A stretch of 64,000 bases of DNA from Streptomyces sp. TLI_053 (GTDB lineage Bacteria; Actinomycetota; Actinomycetes; Streptomycetales; Streptomycetaceae), in the NCBI RefSeq assembly GCF_900105395.1, contig NZ_LT629775.1:8831501-8895500 (forward strand). The letters run 5' to 3'. Of the stretch, positions 25,954-33,977 are shown piece after piece (within the stretch, counting starts at the first letter, position 1; each line of letters opens with the position of its first letter). The notes under the pieces were generated by a model, which saw nothing but the letters and a program-made list of their open reading frames with translations, was not told where the DNA came from and did no database searches. The translations under genes and the position numbers were made by a program.

Positions 25954-26268
25954 ATGACGTCGATGTTCGTCCGGGGCGGGGCCGCTCTGGCTCTCGCGGG
26001 TCTGGCGGCGCTCGTGCCGACCGCCGCCCACGCCACCGCCGACACCGCCACCCGCACCGCCGCCGTCGCGCAGGAGACGCAGCGGTTCACGGGCTCCGCC
26101 TACGAGAACAGCCCCAAGAAGGCGAAGCGCGAGGCCGAGACGCAGGCCCGCCACGGTGCGCTGCTCAGCGGCTTCCTCAACGAGCAGTGCGTGCTGCTGT
26201 TCGCCGAGTCCTACCGGCTCGCCCCCGGCTACTACGGGGCGAATGCCGCGATCAGCTGTACCCGCTGA
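25954..26268 (+). CDS. Small secreted protein, unknown function
   Basis: 104 residues with a signal peptide (VRGGAALALAGLAALVPTAAHA). RFTGSAYENSPKKAKREAETQARHG and the Cys pair (NEQCVLL, AISCTR) align with the preceding small secreted protein. ATG 25954 follows GAAGGAAAG by about 14 nt, a longish spacing; an ATG three codons on is an alternative. A perfect palindrome follows the stop. Confidence 0.72.
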   Translation: MTSMFVRGGAALALAGLAALVPTAAHATADTATRTAAVAQETQRFTGSAYENSPKKAKREAETQARHGALLSGFLNEQCVLLFAESYRLAPGYYGANAAISCTR

Positions 26269-26273
26269 TGCGC

Positions 26274-26309
26274 GGGGGCCCGGCGGTGCGGCCGCACCGC
26301 CGGGCCCCC
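26274..26309. terminator. 36-nt perfect palindrome, strong terminator hairpin
   Basis: 26274-26309 equals its own reverse complement (18-bp arms with no spacer), between the stops of two convergent genes. It should stop transcription from both sides. Confidence 0.85.
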
Positions 26310-26328
26310 TGTTCGCGGGGTGCCCCGG

Positions 26329-26925
26329 TCAGCCGCAACAGGGCTTGCACTCCTTCACCTGCACGTCGTCGACGACCGGCCCGTACGACCCGCCGATGGT
26401 GCTGGTGAAGCCCAGGGTGGTCGACGCGCCCTGGGCGACGAAGGTGAACTGGCGGCCCACGTAGCCCATGGCGGTGAACGTCTTGCCGGTGACGTCGAAG
26501 GAGAAGTCCTGGAAGTTCTGGCCGTCGATCAGCGCCCGGCCGGTCTTCAGGGCCGGCGCGCCCGCCGGGTTGCCGGCCAGCGAGTAGGTGACCGAGTAGG
26601 TGGCGCCCGGCACGGTGGTGAAGCTCTGGGTGACGGTGCCGGCGCTGTTTCCGTTGAGGTCCACCGACTGGTCGCCCTCGGCGGCCTGCCAGAAGCCCGC
26701 GCCGATCAGGTCGACGCTCCCGCTCGCGACGCGCCACGGGCCGATGGTCTGACCGGCGGTCAGCGGGGTGAAGGAGTTGACGGGGGCCTTGGGCGTCTCG
26801 AAGCTGCCGTCGTCGAACCGGCTGAGCGCCCGGTTGCCGCCGGCGGCCTGGGCCGGGACGGCCAGCGCGGTGGCGCCGGCGACGAGCAGGGCGACGGCGG
26901 CGATGCGGGTGCGCGAGAACGACAT
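26329..26925 (-). CDS. Secreted DUF642/choice-of-anchor C type protein
   Basis: 198 residues with a signal peptide (RTRIAAVALLVAGATALAVPAQA). The mature part follows DUF642: DDGSFETPKAPVNSFTPLTAG, IGPWRVASGSVDLIGAGFWQA, GDQSVDLNGNSAGTVTQSF, and VVDDVQVKECKPCC at the end. These are galactose-binding-like beta domains often found on cell surfaces. The protein ends in a CKPCCG cluster, an uncommon finish. ATG 26925 has GGGAGGG upstream. Confidence 0.82.
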   Translation of the reverse strand: MSFSRTRIAAVALLVAGATALAVPAQAAGGNRALSRFDDGSFETPKAPVNSFTPLTAGQTIGPWRVASGSVDLIGAGFWQAAEGDQSVDLNGNSAGTVTQSFTTVPGATYSVTYSLAGNPAGAPALKTGRALIDGQNFQDFSFDVTGKTFTAMGYVGRQFTFVAQGASTTLGFTSTIGGSYGPVVDDVQVKECKPCCG

Positions 26926-26955
26926 GGGTGCCCTCCCGGGGCTGGTGAGTGGGAT

Positions 26956-26972
26956 CAGCCGATGATCGGCTG
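26956..26972. promoter_or_regulatory. Possible operator upstream of the DUF642 gene
   Basis: CAGCCGAT and ATCGGCTG form a perfect 8-bp inverted repeat around one G, 30 bp from the ATG at 26925. Its size suits a dimeric regulator. The remaining gap to 27252 holds no gene I can support. Confidence 0.35.
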
Positions 26973-27252
26973 TGCACAGAGCGTCCGCCGTCGCGGTGAT
27001 CCCTGCCAAGGCCGGAAGGGTGGCGCCCGGTGTCGCGCACGGACGGTTCCCGTGCTCTCGCGCGCCGGTTTCGATCGGTCCGGCCCGGTCGTAGCGGGCC
27101 GGGCGGGACCTTCGCGGACGGCTGCGGCCTCGCGGTCGGGCCGCGCCCGGGTCGCGGCCCGGGCGTCTTCCGGGGAGCGGGACGATTCGTGCACGCCCCT
27201 CCCGCGTCGCGCGCTCCGGCCCGCGTCGTGCAACCCGTTCCTTCCGCTGCCC

Positions 27253-28488
27253 CTACCGCTGCCCGCCGCCCCGCCCCGCGTCCAGGACCAGATGGGTCCC
27301 GAGCCCGAACAACAGCCCCCAGAACGCCGAGCCGATGCCGAACAGGCTCATCCCCGAGGCGCTCGCCAGGAAGGTCACCATCGCCGCGTCCCGTCCGCGC
27401 TCCTCCGCCACCGCCGCCGCCAGACTGCCCTGGAGCGAGGCCAGCAGCGCGACCCCGGCGATCACCGCGATCAGTTCCTTCGGCAGCCCGGTGAACAGGC
27501 TCACCAGCACCCCGCCGAAACTGCCCACGAGCACGTACAGCGCGCCCGACGACATCCCCGCCACATAGCGGCGACGCGGATCCGGGTGCGCCTCCGGACC
27601 CGAGCAGATCGCCGCCGTGATCGCGGCCAGATTGACCCCCGGCGAGCCGAACGGTGCCATCAGCACCGATATCGCGCCGGTCGAACCGATCAGCAGCCGG
27701 TCGTCCGCCCGGTAGCCGAAGGCCCGCATCACCCCGAGGCCCGGCGCGTTCTGCGAGGCCAGGGCCACGATCGTCAGCGGCAGCGCCAGACCCACCACGG
27801 CCGACCAGGAGAACGCCGGCGCCGTCAGCACCGGCACCGTCGGCCCGCCCGAGCCCGGGCGCAGCGGCAGCCCGACCGTCAGCGCCGCCAGCACTCCGCC
27901 GGCCAGCAGTGCCACCGGCACCGCGTACCGGGGCGCGAACCGCTTGGCCACCAGGAACGCCGCGAAGGCGCCGACCACCAGCGTCGGCGCGCTGTGCACG
28001 GCACCGAAGATCCCGGCGCCGAAGGAGAACAGGATGCCCGCCAGCATGGCGTTCACGATCCCCACCGGCACGGCGGCGATCAGCCGCCCGAACCACCCGG
28101 TCACCCCGAACAGCGTCACCGTCACCGCGCTCACCAGGAACGCCCCGATGGCCTCCCGGTACGGGTAGTCGCCCAGGCTGGTCACCAGCAGCGCGGCCCC
28201 GGGCGTCGACCAGGCGGTGACCACCGGCGTCCGCGTCCACCAGCTCAGCGCGAAGCCGCTCACCCCGCTGCCGATCGCCACCGCCCAGATCCAGGAGGCC
28301 GTCTGCGCCGTGTCCAGCCGCCCGGCGGCTGCCGCCGCGAGCACCACCACCAGGGGACCGGAGAACGACACCGCGACGCACACCAGGCCCGCCAGCAGCG
28401 CCGGCCCCGACACATCACGCCGCAGCGTCCGACGCTCCCCGTCCCCGGCCGGCGCCGTCTCCGGCCGGGCCGTCAGTTCGTTTGTCAT
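27253..28488 (-). CDS. BenE-family benzoate/H+ symporter-like membrane protein
   Basis: The 411-residue protein has about 12 hydrophobic segments and BenE-type sequences: VVTAWSTPGAALLVTSLGDYPYREAIGAF, AVPVGIVNAMLAGILFSFG, ASQNAPGLGVMRAFGYRADDRLLIGSTGAISVLMAPFGSPGVNLAAITAAICSG. BenE proteins are in the xanthine/uracil permease superfamily and some transport benzoate. No aromatic catabolic genes are adjacent, so the substrate is uncertain. ATG 28488 is clear. Confidence 0.85.
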   Translation of the reverse strand: MTNELTARPETAPAGDGERRTLRRDVSGPALLAGLVCVAVSFSGPLVVVLAAAAAGRLDTAQTASWIWAVAIGSGVSGFALSWWTRTPVVTAWSTPGAALLVTSLGDYPYREAIGAFLVSAVTVTLFGVTGWFGRLIAAVPVGIVNAMLAGILFSFGAGIFGAVHSAPTLVVGAFAAFLVAKRFAPRYAVPVALLAGGVLAALTVGLPLRPGSGGPTVPVLTAPAFSWSAVVGLALPLTIVALASQNAPGLGVMRAFGYRADDRLLIGSTGAISVLMAPFGSPGVNLAAITAAICSGPEAHPDPRRRYVAGMSSGALYVLVGSFGGVLVSLFTGLPKELIAVIAGVALLASLQGSLAAAVAEERGRDAAMVTFLASASGMSLFGIGSAFWGLLFGLGTHLVLDAGRGGGQR

Positions 28489-28576
28489 CCCGGCAGTATC
28501 CCGAACCCCACCGGACGCGGACCGGCCCGTCCACCGGGACGCCGGCGTCCGCCCAGCTGCGGACTTCCGCACCCGC

Positions 28577-28705
28577 GCACCTCGGACTCCCGTGCCCGTT
28601 TCGTCGAGGACGCCCGTGCCCGTCCGCCGGGGACTCCCGTGCCCGTCCGCCGGGGACTCCCGTGCCCGTCCGTCGGGGTCTTCCGCGTCCGTCCGTCGGG
28701 ACTTC
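28577..28705. repeat. Tandem 23-bp repeats between divergent transporter and regulator genes
   Basis: Units of the type GACTCCCGTGCCCGTCCGCC followed by GGG recur about four times (some degenerate), filling most of the divergent promoter region between the BenE-like gene and the response regulator. Confidence 0.75.
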
Positions 28706-28725
28706 GCGGACGCGATAATGGCGTC

Positions 28726-29391
28726 ATGATCGACAAGCGGTTGCGCGTGGTACTGGCCGAGGACTCCGTCATCCTCCGGGAGGGCATGGTCGAGCTGCTC
28801 GGCGCGCGGGGGTGCGAGGTGGTGGCCACCGCCGGGACGGCGCCCGAACTGCTCGCCGCGGTGGCCGAGCACCGGCCGGACGTCGCCGTGGTGGACATCC
28901 GGATGCCCCCCACCCACACCGACGAGGGGATCCGGGCCGCCGTCGAGATCCGGGCGAGCCACCCGGGGACGGGCATCCTGGTGTTCTCGCAGCACATCGA
29001 GACGGTCTGGGCGGCCCGGCTGCTGGCCGGCGGTGCCGCGGGAACGGGCTACCTGCTGAAGGAACGCGTCGCCCGGACCTCGGAGTTCATGGACGCGCTG
29101 CACCGGGTCGCCGACGGCGGCACGGCGCTCGACCCGGAGGTGGTCACCGGGCTGATGCGCGGCACCCGGCGGCGCCTGGTGGACACCCTCACACCGCGCG
29201 AGCGCGAGGTGCTGGAGCTGATGGCGCAGGGCCACTCCAACCGCTCGATCGCCACGCTGCTGGTGGTGTCGGACCGGGCGGTGGAGAAGCACGTGGCCGC
29301 CGTCTTCACCAAGTTCGACCTGCCCGCCACGGACGTCGACAACCGGCGGGTGAAGGCCGTCCTCGCGTACCTGGCCGACCAGGAGCGGTGA
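28726..29391 (+). CDS. NarL/LuxR-family response regulator
   Basis: 221 residues: a receiver domain with the acidic cluster VVLAEDS, the phospho-acceptor Asp in VAVVDIRMPP (about residue 56) and a Lys in YLLKERV, then a LuxR helix-turn-helix (LTPREREVLELMAQGHSNRSIATLLVVSDRAVEKHVAAVFTKF). It converges on the histidine kinase gene (29429-30850), which is the natural partner. Likely controls the ABC-permease-kinase operon and senses envelope stress; inferred from context. Confidence 0.92.
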   Translation: MIDKRLRVVLAEDSVILREGMVELLGARGCEVVATAGTAPELLAAVAEHRPDVAVVDIRMPPTHTDEGIRAAVEIRASHPGTGILVFSQHIETVWAARLLAGGAAGTGYLLKERVARTSEFMDALHRVADGGTALDPEVVTGLMRGTRRRLVDTLTPREREVLELMAQGHSNRSIATLLVVSDRAVEKHVAAVFTKFDLPATDVDNRRVKAVLAYLADQER

Positions 29392-29432
29392 CGACGGCTC
29401 ACCACCGCCGGGAGGGGGTGACGACGGCTCAC
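29387..29432. repeat. 16-bp direct repeat carrying both stop codons of a convergent pair
   Basis: GGTGACGACGGCTCAC occurs at 29387-29402 and 29417-29432, 30 bp apart. The regulator stop lies in the first copy and the kinase stop (other strand) in the second. Confidence 0.8.
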
Positions 29433-30850
29433 AGGGCCGCCGGGAGGTCGGCCGTGACCGTGGTGGGTCCGCCGGGCGGGCTGTCCACCCGCAGCACCCC
29501 GTCCACCGCCGCCAGCCGCTCGGCCAGACCGGCCAGGCCGCTCCCGCCGCCGTTGCCGTTCCTGCTCCCGGCCCCGCCGCCGGGCGCCGCCCCGCCCTGG
29601 CCGTCGTCGCGCACCAGCAGCCGGACCCGGCCCTCGGCCGCGCGCACCGCGAGTTCGGCCGAGCGGGCCCCGCTGTGCTTGGCGATGTTGGTGAGCAGTT
29701 CGGCGGCACAGTAGTAGACCGCCTGCTCGATGGCCGGCTCCGGCCGCTGACGCAGGTCCAGGCGGATGTCGACCGGTACCGGGCAGGTCGCGGTGAGGCC
29801 GGGCAGGGCCTCGCCGAGGCCGCCCTCCGGCGTCACCGGGTGGATGCCCCGGGTGAGCAGCCGGAGTTCGGCGATGGTGTCGTCCGTCTGCGTACGGGCC
29901 CGGGTGACGAGGGCGCGCAGCCGGGCGGTGTCCGCGGCCGCGCCGGCGCCGGGGGCAGGGTCGGGGCCTGGCCCGGGGGCCCGGTCCGGTGTGGGCGGTC
30001 CGACCGGGCCGAGCGCGTCCTCGGCGAGTGCGAGCGTGATCGCCAGCGCGACCAGTCGCGCCTGCGTGCCGTCGTGCAGGTCGCGCTCCAGCCCGCGGAG
30101 CCGGTCGGTGTTGGCCGCGATCAGCCCGGTGCGGGCGTTCTCCAACTGCCGTACGCGCTGCTGCTCCCGGACCGGGCCGAGCAGGACCCGGGCCAGCCGC
30201 CGGTTCACCCCGCTCAGCGCCCGGACCGCGCCCGGCGCCGAGGCCAGCAGCACCAGACCCAGGGGCACGGCGACGAACTCCGGCCAGCCGGCCGCCCGGG
30301 GCCCGGGTTCCAGCAGCCGGGCCCAGAGCGGGAAGCCGAGGAGCCATCCGCTGCCGAGCGGGAGCAGCACGGCGGCCGCGAATCCCAGCACACCCAGCGG
30401 CAGGCGCAGCACGAGGTGGAGCAGCACCCGCCAGGCGACCGGATCGGTGAGCACCACCCGGCCCCGGGCCAGTGCCCCCGCCGGGCGGGGGAGCGGGGCC
30501 GGCGGCTCGATCCGTTCGCCGAGCAGCCGGTCCACCAGCCACCGCTGGGGTGCGCCGAGCCGGCGTACCCCGAGCAGCGCGAGGACGACGAACGGCAGGC
30601 CGACCACCGTCAGCGAGAGCAGGACCCCCGCGTACAGGAGCGCGATCGCGCAGAGCCCGCCGAGCAGCGCGACCGGCAGCCCGAGGACCGCGAAGGCCCA
30701 GTCCCCGCCCCGGACGGCGAGGTGGCGCCGCCACCCGGGTGCGACCGTCCGGCCGGCGCCCCGGCCCGCGCCCCCGGCAGGTCGGTCGGTCGTGCGGTCG
30801 ACGCGGCGGTCGGTCGTGCGGTCCGTCCTGCGGTCGGCGGGTTCAGTCAC
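29429..30850 (-). CDS. Sensor histidine kinase (HisKA_3 type)
   Basis: 473 residues. Four or so hydrophobic segments (residues about 50-230) form a membrane sensor without a large extracellular domain, as in intramembrane-sensing kinases. The phospho-acceptor is in ERDLHDGTQARLVALA and the ATPase domain has AAELLTNIAKHSGA (N box) and VRDDGQGG (G box). The first residues are a repeated TDR/TTDRR run. GTG 30850 overlaps the permease stop by 8 bp, so ABC transporter, permease and kinase are one coupled operon, a common arrangement in antimicrobial-peptide sensing modules. Confidence 0.9.
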   Translation of the reverse strand: MTEPADRRTDRTTDRRVDRTTDRPAGGAGRGAGRTVAPGWRRHLAVRGGDWAFAVLGLPVALLGGLCAIALLYAGVLLSLTVVGLPFVVLALLGVRRLGAPQRWLVDRLLGERIEPPAPLPRPAGALARGRVVLTDPVAWRVLLHLVLRLPLGVLGFAAAVLLPLGSGWLLGFPLWARLLEPGPRAAGWPEFVAVPLGLVLLASAPGAVRALSGVNRRLARVLLGPVREQQRVRQLENARTGLIAANTDRLRGLERDLHDGTQARLVALAITLALAEDALGPVGPPTPDRAPGPGPDPAPGAGAAADTARLRALVTRARTQTDDTIAELRLLTRGIHPVTPEGGLGEALPGLTATCPVPVDIRLDLRQRPEPAIEQAVYYCAAELLTNIAKHSGARSAELAVRAAEGRVRLLVRDDGQGGAAPGGGAGSRNGNGGGSGLAGLAERLAAVDGVLRVDSPPGGPTTVTADLPAAL

Positions 30851-32240
30851 GGCCGCCGCCCACCAGCTCCGCCGCCGGTCCGCCGACCGCCCAGCGGCCG
30901 GTGACCAGGATGCCCGGCAGGACCAGTGCCGCCGCGCCCGCCACGATCCACCCGCAGGTCGCCACGGGAACCGGCGGCACCGCCGAACCCGTCACCGCGG
31001 CGCTGAACGCCGAGGCCGCGGCGCCCGCGACCGCCGCGCCGAGCAGGACGCCGACCGCGGTGGTCAGCACCGCCTCCGCCGAGAGCATCCGCAGCAGCTG
31101 CGGCCGGGTGGCGCCGACCAGCCGCAGCAGGGCGAACTCCCGGCGCCGGTCGGCCGTCACGGCGACCAGGGTGTTGACGACGGAGACCGTGGCGAAGCAG
31201 ACCAGCATCCCCAGCTCGGCCTGCCGCAGCCAGATGTCGGTGGCGGAGGTCACGGAACCGGCGGAGGAGGCGGTGCCCCCTGCCGCCGCCGCGGCGCGCC
31301 CGGCGGTGAATGTCATGATCGACATGGTGCCCGACAGTCCCACCAGCAGGGCCACCGGCACCACCGCGGACGACAGTCGCCGGGCGTAGCCGCGCAGGTT
31401 GGCGTCGGCCAGCCAGCCCGTTCCGGGCGCCAGCAGCCGCAGCGGCCCGCCCAGGACGGCCGCGAGGAGCCGCGCCGCGAACGGCCCCGCCAGGGCGACC
31501 GCGACCAGCAGCACCAGCGAGGCGAGCAGCGCGGCCTGCCCCGCCTTGTCCACCTGGTCGGCGGGCCGGGACGCCGACAGCCGCAGCAGCAGGACACCGC
31601 CCACCAGCACGCCGGCCCCGGCGAGCAGCCGCAGCGCACCGGTCCGGGCGTGCTCGGTCGAGCTCGCGGTCAGTGCCGCCGCGGGTGCGATGCGGGAGAT
31701 CCGCCGGGCCGCGACCGCGGCGGCCGCCAGTCCGACGAGCAGCACCACGCCGAGGGCGACCAGCATCGGCACCGGCGTGCCCGGCACCCGGACGGCCGGC
31801 GCCGCCATTCCGCGGCGCTGGAGCGCCGCGAGGAACCATCGGGCCGCCAGGGCGCCGAGCGCCCAGCCCGGCACGGTCATCAGCAGGGTGGTGACGAGGA
31901 CCTGGCCGCGCACCAGCCGCCGGGTCTGCCGGGGCGTCGCCGCGACGGTGCACAGCAGGGCCAGTTCCCGGTGCTGCTGCCGGAGCGCGAAGCCCAGCGC
32001 ATTGACCACGACGAAGAACGCGACCAGGACGGCGATCTCGCCGAACGCGCCGGCGATCATCATCGGACCGGGTCCGGCGACCGCTTTCCGGGCGGCCGCG
32101 GGGGTGGCGAGTTCGGCGGCGGCCAGGGAGCCGAACAGGGTGATCGCGGCGACGGCGAGCAGCATGGCGGCGGCCGTTCCGGCGAAAGCGGCCGGACGCG
32201 CGCGCAGCTGTCCGAGAACGAGGGAGAACATCGCGCTCAC
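30843..32240 (-). CDS. ABC transporter permease (FtsX/MacB type)
   Basis: 465 residues with eight or more hydrophobic segments and FtsX-type loops: ALRQQHRELALLCTVAATPRQTRRLVRGQ in the first half and TADRRREFALLRLVGATRPQLLRMLSAEA in the second, both the characteristic ELALLrtvGAT element. Two FtsX units are fused in one protein. GTG 32240 overlaps the stop of the ATPase gene (GTGA) and its own end overlaps the kinase start, so the three are translated together. Substrates of such permeases are often peptides or lipids. Confidence 0.9.
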   Translation of the reverse strand: MSAMFSLVLGQLRARPAAFAGTAAAMLLAVAAITLFGSLAAAELATPAAARKAVAGPGPMMIAGAFGEIAVLVAFFVVVNALGFALRQQHRELALLCTVAATPRQTRRLVRGQVLVTTLLMTVPGWALGALAARWFLAALQRRGMAAPAVRVPGTPVPMLVALGVVLLVGLAAAAVAARRISRIAPAAALTASSTEHARTGALRLLAGAGVLVGGVLLLRLSASRPADQVDKAGQAALLASLVLLVAVALAGPFAARLLAAVLGGPLRLLAPGTGWLADANLRGYARRLSSAVVPVALLVGLSGTMSIMTFTAGRAAAAAGGTASSAGSVTSATDIWLRQAELGMLVCFATVSVVNTLVAVTADRRREFALLRLVGATRPQLLRMLSAEAVLTTAVGVLLGAAVAGAAASAFSAAVTGSAVPPVPVATCGWIVAGAAALVLPGILVTGRWAVGGPAAELVGGGRD

Positions 32241-32989
32241 CCGCCCAGCCGGCTCAGGCGGTCGGCGACCCGGGCGGCGGTGGGGCGCTCGAGCTCGTCG
32301 ACCACCAGGCCGTCGGCGAGCAGCAGCACCCGGTCCGCGTACCCGGCGGCCACCGGATCGTGGGTCACCATGACGCAGGTCCGGCCGTCCCGGTCCACCC
32401 CGGACCGCAGCAGGGCCAGCACCTCGTGCCCGGTGGACCGGTCCAGCGCGCCGGTCGGCTCGTCGGCGAACAGCACCTCGGGTCCGGACACCAGGGCCCG
32501 GGCGATCGCCACCCGCTGCTGCTGACCGCCGGACAGCTGCCCGGGCCGGTGCCCCTCCCGCCCGGCCAGGCCGACCCGGGCCAGTGCCTCCAGCACCCGG
32601 CCCCGGTCGGGCCGCCGTCCGGCGAGCCGCCCCGGCAGTTCGACGTTCTGGGCGACCGTCATCGCCGGCATCAGATTGAAGGCCTGGAACACGAACCCGA
32701 CCCGGCTGCGGCGCAGCTCCGCCAACCGCCGCTCGGGCAGCCCCGACACCTCGGTGCTGCCCCACCGGACCGTGCCCCGGGTGGGCCGGTCCATCCCGGC
32801 CAGGCAGTGCAGCAGGGTGGTCTTGCCGGACCCGGACGGCCCCATCACCGCGGTGAACGTGCCCGGCGCGAAGGCCACGGACACCCCGCGCAGGGCCCGC
32901 ACCGCGGCGGCGCCGCGTCCGTACTCGCGGTACACCCCGTCCGCCCTCGCGGCGGCCTCGGTACCGGTGGTCTGTGTCGTTCCGTTCAT
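32237..32989 (-). CDS. ABC transporter ATP-binding protein (MacB/LolD type)
   Basis: 250 residues with Walker A GPSGSGKTT, Q-loop VFQAFN, signature LSGGQQQR, Walker B VLFADEPTGALD and H-loop VTHDP, all in order. It energises the adjacent FtsX-type permease. ATG 32989 has AGGATGG nearby. It is the first gene of the coupled operon; an inverted repeat sits about 55-80 bp upstream. Confidence 0.95.
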   Translation of the reverse strand: MNGTTQTTGTEAAARADGVYREYGRGAAAVRALRGVSVAFAPGTFTAVMGPSGSGKTTLLHCLAGMDRPTRGTVRWGSTEVSGLPERRLAELRRSRVGFVFQAFNLMPAMTVAQNVELPGRLAGRRPDRGRVLEALARVGLAGREGHRPGQLSGGQQQRVAIARALVSGPEVLFADEPTGALDRSTGHEVLALLRSGVDRDGRTCVMVTHDPVAAGYADRVLLLADGLVVDELERPTAARVADRLSRLGG

Positions 32990-33042
32990 ACCGCCATCCT
33001 CGGCGGCGGGGGCCGTGCCGATCGATCGTGCGGCCCCCCGAA

Positions 33043-33070
33043 CCGGGGGTTCGGTTTCCCGAACCCCCGG
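33043..33070. promoter_or_regulatory. 12-bp inverted repeat upstream of the ABC operon
   Basis: CCGGGGGTTCGG (33043-33054) and CCGAACCCCCGG (33059-33070), spacer TTTC, lie just upstream of the ABC-permease-kinase operon. It may be an operator for the paired response regulator or another dimeric repressor. Confidence 0.45.
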
Positions 33071-33259
33071 TCGGTGCGGTCGGTGCGGCCGGGGTGGACC
33101 GGACGTGTTCCCCGGTGCCCGTCACCGCACCCCGCTCGGAACGGGCTCCCGCCCGGCGCGTCCCTGATCACGCATCGCATCCGGCGGACGACGGTCGGTC
33201 CCGCCGATCCCGCCCGGGGAGTGACTGGCAGTCACCGGAAATACGGTACGTATACATGT

Positions 33260-33289
33260 TTGACTTACCTCAACGGGTGGGCGCACATT
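33260..33289 (+). promoter_or_regulatory. Possible promoter of the repeat-protein gene
   Basis: TTGACT (33260-33265) fits the -35 consensus; a weak -10 CACATT (33284-33289) follows at 18 bp. It lies in an AT-rich island 95 bp before the ATG at 33384. Confidence 0.3.
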
Positions 33290-33383
33290 GGCAACAGGGG
33301 TGTTCCGCCCCTCTTCGGACAGGTTCGGCCCAGCCCCCTCGGCATCGATGACCACCACGTGGTCGCGAAGGGAGGAGTCGGTC

Positions 33384-33848
33384 ATGGAAGTCCTCATCAC
33401 CTGTCTCGGAGATGTCGCAGGTCCGCGCCTGTTGGACGGGCGGACCGGCGACGGCACGGTCGGTCTCGCACCGCACCCCGGTGAACCGTTCAGCGGGACC
33501 CGCTGGAAGATGAACGGCGGTCCGGAGGGCGTCGTCACGCTCTTCTGCGAGGGCGACGTACCCGGCAACCGGTTCCTGGACGGCCGCACGGCCGACGGCA
33601 CGGTCGGCCTGGCGCCCAACACCAATCCGCCGTTCAGCGGCACCAGATGGCTCGCCGCCAGGCTGAGCGACGGCTCGACCACCTTCAAGTGCCTCGGCGA
33701 GATCGAGGGCAACCGGTTCCTGGACGGCCGCACCGGCGACGGCAGTGTCGGCCTGGCGCCGAGCACGGAACCGCCGTTCAGCGGCACCCGGTGGAAGGTG
33801 GGAGTGCCGTTCGGCGACGACAACGTGGGAATCCCGGCCGATGGCTGA
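33384..33848 (+). CDS. Three-fold repeat protein, probable beta-trefoil
   Basis: 154 residues made of three copies of about 50 residues, each containing FLDGRT.DGTVGLAP....PFSGTRW with a Cys at the start. Three such repeats in one small protein suit a beta-trefoil, the fold of many carbohydrate-binding or inhibitory proteins. There is no signal peptide. RBS GGAGGAG (33371-33377) supports ATG 33384. Function unknown. Confidence 0.75.
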   Translation: MEVLITCLGDVAGPRLLDGRTGDGTVGLAPHPGEPFSGTRWKMNGGPEGVVTLFCEGDVPGNRFLDGRTADGTVGLAPNTNPPFSGTRWLAARLSDGSTTFKCLGEIEGNRFLDGRTGDGSVGLAPSTEPPFSGTRWKVGVPFGDDNVGIPADG

Positions 33849-33915
33849 CCGGGCACCGGCACGGCGAGCGACGCTCCCCGCGTCCGGGCCGCCGGGAACC
33901 GCCCGACGGCCCGGA

Positions 33916-33974
33916 CCGGGAGGTCGGGGCACGGTCGGGGAGGCCCGGGCCGGGAGGCCGGGGCACCGTCGGGG
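33916..33974. repeat. 25-bp direct repeat
   Basis: Copies at 33916-33940 and 33950-33974 differ at two positions. They fill the gap between the trefoil-like gene and the stop of the ATP-grasp-like gene. Confidence 0.7.
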
Positions 33975-33977
33975 CGG

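Noticed and set aside
33260..33289. Confident housekeeping promoter before the trefoil-like gene
   Set aside because: The -35 is good but the -10 is poor; kept only as a low-confidence feature.
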